A stretch of DNA of 64,000 nucleotides, taken from Phycisphaerae bacterium (GTDB lineage: Bacteria > Planctomycetota > Phycisphaerae > UBA1845). The stretch spans positions 54,547 to 118,546 of the forward strand of contig JAJDDT010000084.1 in the NCBI GenBank assembly GCA_029260165.1. The letters are read 5' to 3'. A program made the translations under genes and the position numbers. Below are positions 54,855 to 63,525 of this stretch, piece by piece (positions within the stretch are counted from its first letter, which is position 1; each line of letters begins with the position of its first letter). The notes under the pieces were generated by a model. It ran no database searches, was not told the DNA's origin, and worked only from the letters and a program-made list of their open reading frames with translations.

Positions 54855-56375
54855 CTAGTGCGCGACCCGAATTCTCAATCCCCTGGGCACGAGAAGTCGC
54901 TCCGCCAATTCAAACAGTCCCTGCACCATCAGGGCCAATAACGCTGCGGGCACCGCTCCCTCGAGGATGAGCCGATAATCATCCAGTCGGATTCCGGTCA
55001 TGATTGGCTGTCCGTATCCACCCGCGCCGATCAGCGCGCCGAGCGTCGCAAATCCCACGTTGATGACAGCGGACGTCTTGATCCCCGCCAGAATCATCGG
55101 GGACGCCAGCGGTAATTCCACGAGTTTCATTCGCGCACCCGCGCCGAGTCCCAGCGCGGTGGCTGACTCGCGAAGGGTGGCTGATACGTTGGTAATACCG
55201 GTGGCGGTGTTGCGAACGATCGGAAGCAGGCTGTACAGGAACAATGCCACGATCGCGGGCGCGGCGAATCCATCCGCACCCGCCCATCGGACCGGTTTCA
55301 TCAGAATGACCAACAGCGCCAACGACGGAATCGTCTGCACAATCCCGCAGGCTCCGATAATCACCTGTCCCGGACCGGGTTTCATGGCTGACACAACGCC
55401 CAGCGGTATCGCAATCAGAATGGCAGCCCCGAGCGAGATCCCGACGAGCGTCAGGTGGTCCAGGGTCGTATGCATCAGGCGCTGCCCAAGCGTCAACACT
55501 TCGATTTCCGTCTCTACGCCCAACTCTTCGGTCACGAATTCGGCACCCACGACCGTTTCAGGCTCGCCATGGAGCTTGACGCGCGCGTTCATCGCAACCA
55601 TTCGAGATTGCGATATCGATCCACTCAGCTTCCGCAACGCATTCAGTGCGGTCGGTTCGATGTCATCGCGAACGAGAAAGACGGCGTCGTACCGCGGGAA
55701 ATAGTGCAGATCGTCCTCCAGCATGGCGAGGCCATATTCTTCAATCTCAGCGTCCGTGGTGTAGATATCGATCACATCCAGCGTACCGTCCACAATACTT
55801 CGATAGGCGAGATCATGGTTCAACCCGCGCACGTTGGCGGGTGTCAGCCCGTACGTTTTCGACAGTCCAGGCCAACCGTCGCCACGGGCCATGAATTCAT
55901 TGCTGAATCCGAACGAAAGGTCGGGATGCTTGCGAAGGTCGGAAACGGACATCACGTTCAACCGCCGGGCGTTGTCCTTCAACATGCCCATCGCATAGGT
56001 ATTGTTGAACCCGAGAGGTCCGACCATGACGATGCCCACCTCTGCCAGCGCTTCGGACAGTGCGTCGTCGTTTTCGATTGATTGGCCAGCCAGTATCTCC
56101 TGAATCAACGTTCCGGTGTATTCCGGATAGGCATCCAACTGCCCCGCGAGCAGCGCCTGCCACAGAATCCGGGTCCCGACGATCTCACGGCGATGTTCGA
56201 CCGACAGACCTGTATCACGAACCAGGTGCGTCGCGATTTCACCCAGAATGACAGACTCGGTGAACGATTTGGAACCGATGCGAACGTCCGCGCGGTCCTC
56301 ACCACATGCAACCGCGACGAAAACCAACAGCACCGCAACACACGGAAGAATGGTTCGCGTCAAACGCACGGTCAC
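54855..56375 (-). CDS. ABC transporter substrate-binding/permease fusion, OpuB/OsmF type
   Basis: A 506-residue fusion starting with GTG. A signal or anchor segment (1-24, ending near VACGE) leads into an OpuAC-type substrate-binding domain (about 28-285: 'DVRIGSKSFTESVILGEIAT', 'YPEYTGTLIQEIL', 'DVIDIYTTDAEIEEYGLAML'). A BPD-type permease follows (about 305-500, 'GIVQTIPSLALLVILMKPV', 'ESATALGLGAGARMKLVELP', 'INVGFATLGALIGAGGYGQP'). The family imports glycine betaine, choline or related osmolytes. It is coupled to the ATPase gene by GTGA overlap. The order binding-then-permease within one chain is less common than separate genes. Confidence 0.93.
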   Translation of the reverse strand: MTVRLTRTILPCVAVLLVFVAVACGEDRADVRIGSKSFTESVILGEIATHLVRDTGLSVEHRREIVGTRILWQALLAGQLDAYPEYTGTLIQEILAGQSIENDDALSEALAEVGIVMVGPLGFNNTYAMGMLKDNARRLNVMSVSDLRKHPDLSFGFSNEFMARGDGWPGLSKTYGLTPANVRGLNHDLAYRSIVDGTLDVIDIYTTDAEIEEYGLAMLEDDLHYFPRYDAVFLVRDDIEPTALNALRKLSGSISQSRMVAMNARVKLHGEPETVVGAEFVTEELGVETEIEVLTLGQRLMHTTLDHLTLVGISLGAAILIAIPLGVVSAMKPGPGQVIIGACGIVQTIPSLALLVILMKPVRWAGADGFAAPAIVALFLYSLLPIVRNTATGITNVSATLRESATALGLGAGARMKLVELPLASPMILAGIKTSAVINVGFATLGALIGAGGYGQPIMTGIRLDDYRLILEGAVPAALLALMVQGLFELAERLLVPRGLRIRVAH

Positions 56376-57145
56376 GCCTCCAATCCACGCATCACGTCCA
56401 CCGCCTGCCTTTGAGCTTGCACGAACTTGGTTACGAATGGTTCTGCGGGTCTTCGGAGCAGGTTTATCGGTTCGTCCGCCTGAACAATTCGCCCTTCGCG
56501 CATCAGCACAATCCGATCCGCAAAAAAGACCGCCTCCGACATGTCATGCGTGACCAGCACCAACGTCTTCTTGAGTGAATCAAAAATGCGTTTCAGGTCC
56601 GACTGCAAATCCGCACGAATCAACGGATCGAGCGATCCCAAAGGCTCATCGAGCAACAAAACCTCCGGGTCAAGCATCAACGCGCGCATCAGACTCACCC
56701 GTTGTCGCTGCCCGCCCGACATTTCCACCGGATATCGATCCAGCGTTCCAACCTCCAGTCGGGTCAACTCAGACAGCGCCCCAACGCGGTCACGAATCTC
56801 GTTCGCACCGCGCCCGCAATGTCGCGCCATCAACGCCACGTTTTCATACGCGGTCAGATGCGGAAACAACCCCCCGTCCTGAATCACATACCCCATGCGC
56901 CGCCGCATCGATTCGGACGTTTCCGCCGACACAATTTCGCCGTCGAACCGGACCACACCGCAATCGGGCAGGATCAACCCATTGAACGACCTGAGCAGGG
57001 TGGATTTCCCACAGCCGCTCGGTCCGATAAGCACGACCGTCTCACCGTCGCCAATCGACAGCGAAATATCGTTGATTGCGATATGACCGCCAAACGACTT
57101 TGTCACGCCCTTCAACGAAAATACAGGTTGATCACGATTCGTCAT
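56372..57145 (-). CDS. ABC transporter ATPase, osmoprotectant (ProV/OpuBA) type
   Basis: A 257-residue nucleotide-binding subunit. Walker A GPSGCGKS at 41-48, Q-loop Gln89, signature MSGGQRQR from 142, Walker B VLLLDEP at 162-168 and switch His in 'VLVTHDMSEAVFFADRI' are all intact. No C-terminal CBS domains are present, unlike many ProV proteins. It supplies energy to the permease fusion encoded immediately downstream. The ATG at 57145 precedes a standard N-terminus; a longer reading to 57238 adds atypical text. Confidence 0.95.
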   Translation of the reverse strand: MTNRDQPVFSLKGVTKSFGGHIAINDISLSIGDGETVVLIGPSGCGKSTLLRSFNGLILPDCGVVRFDGEIVSAETSESMRRRMGYVIQDGGLFPHLTAYENVALMARHCGRGANEIRDRVGALSELTRLEVGTLDRYPVEMSGGQRQRVSLMRALMLDPEVLLLDEPLGSLDPLIRADLQSDLKRIFDSLKKTLVLVTHDMSEAVFFADRIVLMREGRIVQADEPINLLRRPAEPFVTKFVQAQRQAVDVMRGLEA

Positions 57146-57487
57146 GAAACTCAGGACCACCGATCGACGCGGAAACGTTGAAACCACCTGGTTCCGTCCA
57201 GCCGGTCGCATGGTCAGTCGCATCGCGCGCGTTGTCAATCCGACGCTGCGACACCATAAAAAAACACCCGCGCCGTCGTCCGATATGACGCCATCTGGCG
57301 AGCTTTCAAATGACCCTGTCCCGGAAAGGAACTGGTTTCAGGCGATCGAAGCGCATTTCGTCGGTCCGTCGCGAACGTCCGCAGTTCAAGGCTGCTCCCG
57401 ATCATGCCGAGCCTTTGATTGTAGACTATCCCGAGGCACCTGACTTGCGGTGCGCGGGCGGCTTCCACGGGCATAACGGGTAACAAC
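57146..57487. other. Divergent intergenic region without gene
   Basis: These 342 bases separate the ABC ATPase gene (minus) from an HD-GYP gene (plus). I see no convincing reading frame, RNA structure or repeat. It must hold two outward promoters, but none stands out: TTGACA at about 57230-57240 on the minus strand lacks a matching -10. Confidence 0.5.
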
Positions 57488-58777
57488 ATGAGTACGTCGA
57501 ACGCCATCGAAAGCTCCTCCTCGCAGACAGTTAACGTCAAAAGCCTTCGTCCCGGTACACGTCTGCAACAGCATCTGTTCGATGGATCGGGCGTTCTCCT
57601 TTTGGCAGCCGACACCGAAATCACCCCGCGATTTCTGGAGTTGTTGAAACGACGGGGTGTTCGCACCGTTCAACTCCGCGAAGCCCAGGAGGAAACCCCC
57701 CGATCAGGCCGGACCTACAACTTCCAAAAATCGCTGTCCGGGAAAAAATCCTCCGACGACAAGGAACGCGCTGCAACACCGGAACAGTCGTCCGACGCGA
57801 CGCCCGAGGCAACACTCGACGCTATCCTCGATTCAGCCCCCATCGTCAGCACATCTGCAGAACCCCGGGTCGATCAGAAGACAGAGGAACACAACAAATT
57901 CATTGCCCGCGCAGAAGAAGGCGTGCAGGCGTTTGAGCAAGCCACCCATACCCTCGACGAAATCAGCAGCAAACTGCTCCGCGGGGTCACGCTCTCCAGT
58001 GACACCATCCATCAGACGGTTGAGCCTTTCACCGAGATGCTCCTCGATGATGCCGACCTGCTGCCGTTGATCATGAGCATGCAGAAGGATCAGGATGAAT
58101 ACCTCTTCGAGCACTCGATGAACGTCGCCCTGATCAGTATGTCCATCGCCTCGAGACTCAGTTTCGATCGCAAAAAAATCACCGAAATCGGAATGTGCGG
58201 GTTTCTTCAGGACATCGGGATGCTCCGCGTACCACGCGAAATCCGCCTGGCCCCTCGCGCGCTCACGGACAGCGAGATGTACGAAATACGCTGCCATCCG
58301 GGGCACACCGCCGCAATTTTATCCGGGATGCGTGACGTACCCGAAGCAGCCAGACTGGTCAGCTATCAGGTTCACGAGCGCAACAACGGAACGGGGTATC
58401 CCGCACAACGATCGGGCATGTACCTGCACCCGTTTTCCAAGATCGTCGCCATCGCAGATACCTACTCCGCCATGGTCCGTCCACGACCCCATCGTGGTGC
58501 GTTCACACCTTACGAAGCCGCCCGAAACACCCTCATTGAAGTCAAAAACGACCGATTTGACGGGGATTTCGTGCGCGCATTTCTCGATTCCGTCTCAATG
58601 TTTCCGATCGGCAGCAAGGTGCTGCTCAACGAGAGCACGATTGCACGCGTCGTCCGAGCCAACAAGGGAATTCACACCCAACCGATCGTGGAGGAACTAA
58701 CCCCTGATGGAAAACCGACGGCGAAACTCATCGATCTGTCATCTTCGGAAAAACTCAATATCGTAGACGTCCTGTAG
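57488..58777 (+). CDS. HD-GYP-like protein with lost catalytic residues
   Basis: A 429-residue protein. The N-terminal region (15-70, 'VNVKSLRPGTRLQQHLF') resembles the DUF3391-like leader of HD-GYP proteins. A disordered Ser/Glu/Ala-rich linker occupies 75-135 and a helical region about 135-200. The HD-GYP domain spans about 205-375, and in it the HD pair reads Gln241-Asp242 (FLQDIGML) and the second block reads VHERNNGTGYP (295-305) instead of HHE..DG.GYP. Two metal ligands are thus replaced, and c-di-GMP hydrolysis is unlikely; a binding role is more probable (inference). His209 (FEHSMNVA) is kept. There is no signal or membrane span. Confidence 0.9.
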   Translation: MSTSNAIESSSSQTVNVKSLRPGTRLQQHLFDGSGVLLLAADTEITPRFLELLKRRGVRTVQLREAQEETPRSGRTYNFQKSLSGKKSSDDKERAATPEQSSDATPEATLDAILDSAPIVSTSAEPRVDQKTEEHNKFIARAEEGVQAFEQATHTLDEISSKLLRGVTLSSDTIHQTVEPFTEMLLDDADLLPLIMSMQKDQDEYLFEHSMNVALISMSIASRLSFDRKKITEIGMCGFLQDIGMLRVPREIRLAPRALTDSEMYEIRCHPGHTAAILSGMRDVPEAARLVSYQVHERNNGTGYPAQRSGMYLHPFSKIVAIADTYSAMVRPRPHRGAFTPYEAARNTLIEVKNDRFDGDFVRAFLDSVSMFPIGSKVLLNESTIARVVRANKGIHTQPIVEELTPDGKPTAKLIDLSSSEKLNIVDVL

Positions 58778-58792
58778 GCGTCGAAACACCGG

Positions 58793-59605
58793 CTACGGAA
58801 TGGTCCCCGCTCCTTCAAACGCGCGCTGAAACACCGCGAAATCGCGCCAGTCAACGTCCCCGTCTCTTTCAAAATCAAACCGTTCGCACCCGTCCCCAGG
58901 CCGAACACCCGGATCGCCCCGACATGCGTCAAACAACGCAAAATCAAAAACGTCCACGTCCCCATCACCATCTCCATCGCCCAGCCCCCCACCAAACCGC
59001 GTCTGAAACACCGCGAAATCCAGCAGATCCACGTCGAGGTCCCCATCGAGGTCCGCACACACGCAGGCCATCGCAACCGGACCGCCACCTGCCCCCGTTA
59101 CACAATCTCCAAGAAACGAGAAATCCCGCAAATCCGAATCCCCATCCAACTTGCAATCCCCCAACCCGTCGACATTTCGCAACGTCAACGCTCGCGACAA
59201 CGCCTCAGCAAACACCGACGTTGCCCCCTCGCGATTGAACACCGTCACCGCGCGCGACCGCGATTCGGCAAACACAACATCGCTGCCCTCGGTATTGAAC
59301 AGCGTGACCGCCCGCGACAGAACCTCACCAAACACGATTTCCTCAGCCTCAAGATTGGCGATCGTTGCAGATCGCGAAATCGCTTCTCTGTGAACCGGAA
59401 TGGAGCCGTTCCGATTGAACACCGTATACGAACGCGAAACAGCCTCCCTGAATGCTGGCGTCGCTCCGGTGCGGTTGAACACCGTGTAAGGGCGTGACAA
59501 AACCTCGACAAACACCACCGGTGGACCATCCGACAAGGGCGCTGCCCCGACGGTGATGATCGCCACCGTCAACACAAACATCAATGTCCACCGAAACGAT
59601 TTCAC
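58793..59605 (-). CDS. Secreted protein: six 20-residue repeats plus dockerin-like calcium repeats
   Basis: About 270 residues with a Sec signal (1-22). Residues 34-153 are six tandem 20-residue units with core E-x-x-SR-x-x-T-[VLI]-x-N. The C-terminus has four EF-hand-like elements ('LDGDSDLRDF', 'DLDGDLDVDLLDFAVF', 'DGDGDVDVFDFALF', 'ERDGDVDWRDFAVF'), the dockerin-type pattern common at planctomycete C-termini. The start is the GTG at 59605 with GGAGG 5 bases upstream; a TTG 4 codons earlier is also open. Function unknown; a surface or matrix protein is likely. It follows the Gly-rich gene on the same strand by 36 bases. Confidence 0.85.
   Translation of the reverse strand: MKSFRWTLMFVLTVAIITVGAAPLSDGPPVVFVEVLSRPYTVFNRTGATPAFREAVSRSYTVFNRNGSIPVHREAISRSATIANLEAEEIVFGEVLSRAVTLFNTEGSDVVFAESRSRAVTVFNREGATSVFAEALSRALTLRNVDGLGDCKLDGDSDLRDFSFLGDCVTGAGGGPVAMACVCADLDGDLDVDLLDFAVFQTRFGGGLGDGDGDGDVDVFDFALFDACRGDPGVRPGDGCERFDFERDGDVDWRDFAVFQRAFEGAGTIP
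59147..59506 (-). repeat. Six-fold 60-bp coding repeat
   Basis: Six consecutive units with an exact 20-codon period, each starting at a Glu codon. The starts read EVLSR, EAVSR, EAISR, EVLSR, ESRSR and EALSR. The following positions read [PSAL]-x-T-[VIL]-[FAR]-N. The units have diverged at the nucleotide level, so the repeat is old. Confidence 0.85.
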
Positions 59606-59640
59606 ACGCCCCTCCAAACAACGAAAAACGGTCCGATTTT

Positions 59641-60876
59641 CTACGGAGTCCAGTTTGCCCGCAGTTGGATATCAGCCCGCCCCTGAGACAGCGTGATCCC
59701 GGCTGTCGTCGTCGAGGAATTGAATGTTCCAGCCAACGGATCGGATGTAAACCTGAACGGTGTTCCGTTGGCGCGCGCGACCAGAACGAGAACCGTCGTC
59801 CCGGGCGGAACAAACCGTGCGGCAATATCGACCGTGTACGTCGTGCCACCGGTCACCTCGGCATCCGTCGTCGTCACGCGCGCGTCGGGGTCGTCCGAAA
59901 CCGAAAATACAACCCCCAATTCGTTTCGCACCGACACAACCGTCAGTTCGGGAGCAAGGCTCGCAAACACCTGGCCTGGCGCGAAGCTGACCGACGTATT
60001 CGGTGTGGTTGTCCCACTGAACGTAATCTCCGGTGCTTCAAACCGAATTCGACCGTCCCCACCGTTGTCGCCTTCCGTTGCTCCGGGTGCGACCAGTGAT
60101 CCACCCCCTGAAATCCGATTGGCGACGAGTCGAATCGCCCCACCACTGCCTGACCCGACGTCTGTGTTGTCGTCGGCGGCTGACCCACCGCGGGCGGATA
60201 CCTCCCCTCCCGCGTTGATGATCACGCCCGCATTGGACCCGATCAGAATCGCACCTCCACCAGCTCCTCCCCCGAAATCGGCATTGGATCGACCACCGCC
60301 CCCCGATCCGCCGATCAGCGGTACGATGGCTTCCTGACCATACGAATCCCCACCGTTTCCACCGAATCCACCCGTACCGAATCCACCACCGTCTCCGGTC
60401 CCGCCACCACCGGGTCCAAACCCACCCGAACCCGCCACACCCGAAAACCCAACGCCGACCCCACCGGCAAACCCTCCCGGACCCGGCTCGGCGTACGCCC
60501 TGCCTGACACCGGCGACCCATCGTCACCATCCAGAACCACATGACCGTTGATCACAACATCTCCGGTTGCCAACCAGACCACCGGGGCTCCCTTTGGATG
60601 ATTCACAAACCGTACCGTCGCATTCGCGCCAATCGCAACGGTCGTGTACTTGAATACGACAGCCCACCTGACTGCGTCGTAGACCCCGTTGCCGGCAACC
60701 GGGCTTGGCGAGGTCCATTCCGCATTGGCTGCGCTGCCCAGATCAATCACCACGTCCTGTCCGGGCGCGACCGTCAGCACACCATCCGATCCGTCCGAAC
60801 CACTATCGAACTGCCCCAACGCCGTCGCCGACGTCATCGCAGCCATCAAAACCCACACACACATTCGATTCATCAT
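59641..60876 (-). CDS. Secreted glycine-rich protein of unknown function
   Basis: A 411-residue protein with a Sec signal peptide (about 1-22, ending TALGQ). The N-terminal part (25-130) has 'VVIDLGSAANAEW' and 'GDVVINGHVVLDGDDG', text typical of parallel beta-helix or passenger-like proteins. A strongly Gly-rich stretch (about 135-260) contains GGFGPGGGGTGDGGG-like runs. The C-terminal 120 residues are beta-rich ('GGTTYTVDIAARFVPPGTTV'). No anchor is visible. It is probably co-transcribed with the dockerin-like gene downstream. Confidence 0.82.
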   Translation of the reverse strand: MMNRMCVWVLMAAMTSATALGQFDSGSDGSDGVLTVAPGQDVVIDLGSAANAEWTSPSPVAGNGVYDAVRWAVVFKYTTVAIGANATVRFVNHPKGAPVVWLATGDVVINGHVVLDGDDGSPVSGRAYAEPGPGGFAGGVGVGFSGVAGSGGFGPGGGGTGDGGGFGTGGFGGNGGDSYGQEAIVPLIGGSGGGGRSNADFGGGAGGGAILIGSNAGVIINAGGEVSARGGSAADDNTDVGSGSGGAIRLVANRISGGGSLVAPGATEGDNGGDGRIRFEAPEITFSGTTTPNTSVSFAPGQVFASLAPELTVVSVRNELGVVFSVSDDPDARVTTTDAEVTGGTTYTVDIAARFVPPGTTVLVLVARANGTPFRFTSDPLAGTFNSSTTTAGITLSQGRADIQLRANWTP

Positions 60877-61059
60877 GACACCGCTCCTGACACACCTGGC
60901 TGGACAAGACCCACTCGTCTGTCAACTTTGTTTAACGATCAAAAACTTGCAACCCCTCGCCCGCAATGCCATCATGCCGTCGGGGTCGGCTGTCGGGATC
61001 GCAGGATTCGCAACCGACCATGATAATCGCCCTCGAGCAGAGATCATACTGTCGAATTC

Positions 61060-61647
61060 ATGAATCAACGCATCGACGAACAAAAACAGGGGTCACTAAC
61101 GCTCATCAGAGGCTGCATGTTCAGTCGCAAGACGACCCGGCTGATCGAGCGCGTCGAACGTGCTCAAAAAAACAACCAGACCACCCTGACCATCAAACAC
61201 GCGATGGATGCCCGATACGCCGACCAGCAAATCATGACCCACGACGGCCTGTCAATCCCTGCCACAAGCGTCACCCACGCAAACAACATTCCGTCGCCGG
61301 CCATCCGTTTGGGGCTTCTTGCCATCGACGAAGCCCATTTTTTCGGACCATCACTCGTCCCCGTCGTCGACCATTTCCTCGCACAAGGCACCGATGTCGT
61401 CGTCACCGGCGTGGACCTCGACGCAGAAGGACGCCCGTTCCCGCCCATGCCCGAACTCGAAAACCGCGCGACAGAAATCATTCACACGCACGCCACGTGC
61501 GCCCGATGCAATGCACCCGCCTACTTCACACAACGGCTCGTCAACGACTCCGCCCCCGTCATCGTCGGCGGTGCCAATATTTACGAACCCCGTTGCAGGA
61601 ACTGCTTCGTTCCAGTTTCATCAACCGACACGACCCAACGGAGCTGA
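61060..61647 (+). CDS. tdk: Thymidine kinase with altered P-loop
   Basis: A 195-residue type II thymidine kinase for nucleoside salvage. The family text is clear: 'LLAIDEAHFFGPSL' (catalytic Glu), 'VVVTGVDLDAEGRPFPPMPE', and the zinc pairs CARC and CRNC with 'VIVGGANIYEPRC'. The P-loop reads GCMFSRKT at 18-25, where GSMFSGKS/T is expected: the Gly before Lys is Arg23. This could weaken ATP binding, or it could be a tolerated lineage variant. One base separates its stop from the nucleoside transporter start, so the two form a salvage operon. Confidence 0.92.
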   Translation: MNQRIDEQKQGSLTLIRGCMFSRKTTRLIERVERAQKNNQTTLTIKHAMDARYADQQIMTHDGLSIPATSVTHANNIPSPAIRLGLLAIDEAHFFGPSLVPVVDHFLAQGTDVVVTGVDLDAEGRPFPPMPELENRATEIIHTHATCARCNAPAYFTQRLVNDSAPVIVGGANIYEPRCRNCFVPVSSTDTTQRS

Positions 61648-61648
61648 C

Positions 61649-62929
61649 ATGGAATCCGCCCGCAGCATTTTCGGCATCTTCGCAATGATTTTCATCGCCT
61701 GGCTTCTTTCGTCGCATCGTCGCCGCTTTCCCGTTCGCATCGTTCTTGGCGGACTCGCGCTTCAACTCGCACTCGGACTGGTCGTCCTGCGAACCACCAT
61801 CGGACGCGACGTCTTCACAGGCATCGCCCGACTTGTGACGACCGCCCTCGATTGCACCACTGACGGCGCACGCTTTGTCCTCGGCAACCTCGTCGATATC
61901 CAGCCCGACAATTGGGGCGCCGTCTTCGCAGCCACCGCCCTGCCGTCCATCATCGTCTTCAGCGCCCTCTCCGCCATCGGCTACCACCTTGGCATCCTGC
62001 AGTTCGTCGTCGGTATTGTCGCCCGCATCATGACACGCATCCTCGGCGTATCCGGCGCGGAAAGCCTTTCCGCCGCAGGCAACGTCTTCCTCGGACAAAC
62101 CGAAGCCCCTTTGCTCGTCAGACCCTACATTAACAAGATGACACGATCAGAATTGATGGCGCTAATGGTCGGCGGTTTTGCCACGGTGGCTGGGGGTGTC
62201 CTTGCCTCTTACATCGCCATCCTTGGTGGCGACGATCCCGCGAAACGCATCGAGGTCGCAAGACATTTCCTCACCGCCTGCCTCATGTCCGCCCCCGCCT
62301 CCTTTGTCATCGCCAAGATCATGATCCCCGAAACCGAAATTCCCGAAACGGCGGGACAAGTTGAATCACACGTTGAAAAAGACGCCACCAATGTCATCCA
62401 CGCTGCCGCCAACGGTGCAGCCAACGGACTCAAACTCGCCCTCAACGTCGGGGCTATGCTCATCGCATTTATCGCCATCATCGCCATGCTCGACGGCATG
62501 CTCTCCTACCTGGGCCAACTTTCCTTTGTCAAACCTGTCGTCACCGCGCTTGGCATGTCGGCACTTGACCTTCGCAACATCCTGGGCCTGCTGTTCTCGC
62601 CTATCGCCTACCTCATCGGCATTGACACGCACGAATGTCGGGCGTTCGGCAGTCTTTTAGGGACCGCCGTTGCATCCAACGAATTCGTTGCCTATCTCTC
62701 CCTCGCCGATCTGACGGCTGACAACCAGATATCAGAACGCGCAACCCGCCTTGCCATGTACGCACTCTGCGGATTTGCGAACTTCAGCTCCATCGCGATC
62801 CAGATAGCAGGTATCGGTGGCATCGCTCCGGAACGACGCGCGGACCTCGCCAAACTGGGGCTTCGCGCGATGTTCGGTGGCGCGATCGCCTGCTGGATGA
62901 CCGCCGCCATCGCAGCCATTCTGACATGA
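61649..62929 (+). CDS. nupC: Concentrative nucleoside transporter (CNT family)
   Basis: A 426-residue inner-membrane transporter. Multiple hydrophobic spans and the family motifs 'AAGNVFLGQTEAPLLVRPY' (G-x-T-E-x-P) and 'VASNEFVAYLSL' (NEFVAY) are present. It also has 'SAPASFVIAKIMIPETE' in the middle. CNT proteins import nucleosides with H+ or Na+. The start at 61649, one base after the tdk stop, is supported by the hydrophobic N-terminus. Imported thymidine would be phosphorylated by the preceding gene product. Confidence 0.95.
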   Translation: MESARSIFGIFAMIFIAWLLSSHRRRFPVRIVLGGLALQLALGLVVLRTTIGRDVFTGIARLVTTALDCTTDGARFVLGNLVDIQPDNWGAVFAATALPSIIVFSALSAIGYHLGILQFVVGIVARIMTRILGVSGAESLSAAGNVFLGQTEAPLLVRPYINKMTRSELMALMVGGFATVAGGVLASYIAILGGDDPAKRIEVARHFLTACLMSAPASFVIAKIMIPETEIPETAGQVESHVEKDATNVIHAAANGAANGLKLALNVGAMLIAFIAIIAMLDGMLSYLGQLSFVKPVVTALGMSALDLRNILGLLFSPIAYLIGIDTHECRAFGSLLGTAVASNEFVAYLSLADLTADNQISERATRLAMYALCGFANFSSIAIQIAGIGGIAPERRADLAKLGLRAMFGGAIACWMTAAIAAILT

Positions 62930-63154
62930 ATCGCACTTTTTCCGACGTGAACCGCCCACCAATGGTCGTCGTGCGCCGGGGTAACCCGTGCCAACCCAAT
63001 CATCGGGTGGTTGTTGAGCGCGGGGTGTTGGAGTTTGAGTGTTCGGCGGTGTTGAAGGCGCTTTTCGCGCAGCAGCGGGCGATGGGGAAGAAATGATGGT
63101 TGCGTAGCCGGCGATGATGGTTGCGATTGCGGTGCGTGTTGTTGTGCGTTTCAT
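62732..63154 (-). CDS. Possible secreted-protein gene, probably 3'-truncated (doubtful)
   Basis: From an ATG at 63154 with GGGAG 9-10 bases upstream, the frame begins with a clear signal-peptide-like segment ('RTAIATIIAGYATIISS') and a Pro/Thr-rich stretch. After about 60 residues it continues antisense into the 3' end of nupC and reads like noise. It may be the remnant of a gene whose 3' part was lost, or chance. Confidence 0.25.
   Translation of the reverse strand: MKRTTTRTAIATIIAGYATIISSPSPAAARKAPSTPPNTQTPTPRAQQPPDDWVGTGYPGARRPLVGGSRRKKCDSCQNGCDGGGHPAGDRATEHRAKPQFGEVRASFRSDATDTCYLDRDGAEVRKSAECVHGKAGCAF
62926..63096 (+). CDS. Possible 56-residue ORF coupled to nupC (doubtful)
   Basis: An ATG overlapping the nupC stop as ATGA opens a 56-codon frame (N-terminus MNRTFSDVNRPPMVVVRRG, ending QQRAMGKK). 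Its third positions are G/C-rich like the neighbours. No family is recognised. The opposite strand carries a competing frame with a signal peptide, so at most one of the two is likely real. Confidence 0.32.
   Translation: MNRTFSDVNRPPMVVVRRGNPCQPNHRVVVERGVLEFECSAVLKALFAQQRAMGKK
63093..63125. repeat. Short direct repeat ATGATGGTTGCG
   Basis: The 12-base sequence occurs at 63093-63104 and 63114-63125, a 21-base period. On the minus strand it encodes the doubled ATII/TII of the candidate signal peptide. Confidence 0.6.
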
Positions 63155-63525
63155 TTTGCGTTGCTCCCTTTCCGGTTGGCGAAATTTGGGTCGCCTGTTC
63201 CCTACCCTTAATAACGTTGCAGGCGATCGGAGAAAAATTTTTGTTCGATCAGGTGCATGCGCGCGGCTAGAGGGGGTGCGGCGAAGTGGTGCTTTAATTT
63301 GGTTGGTGGAATTCGTGGCGTGTGTGACGGGGGTGATGAACCAGACGGATTTGGGGGGTGTCTGCCGTCGAATGGTTGTTGGTGGCGGCGGGTGGGAGCA
63401 CATGCCCTACTGCCTGACGCCGGAAGAAAATGCACGAAAATCCGAAAAACCCCTTGACCACAAACAGCCCCTTCATGGATACATGGCTCCGAGGCGACAG
63501 AAGCAGAATCGGTGAGTGTCAATCC
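63155..63525. other. Region without convincing gene
   Basis: These 371 bases between the small ORFs and the interrupted membrane-protein gene show no supported gene. Frames on both strands are open but have atypical composition. It may hold the promoter for the gene at 63526. Confidence 0.5.
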
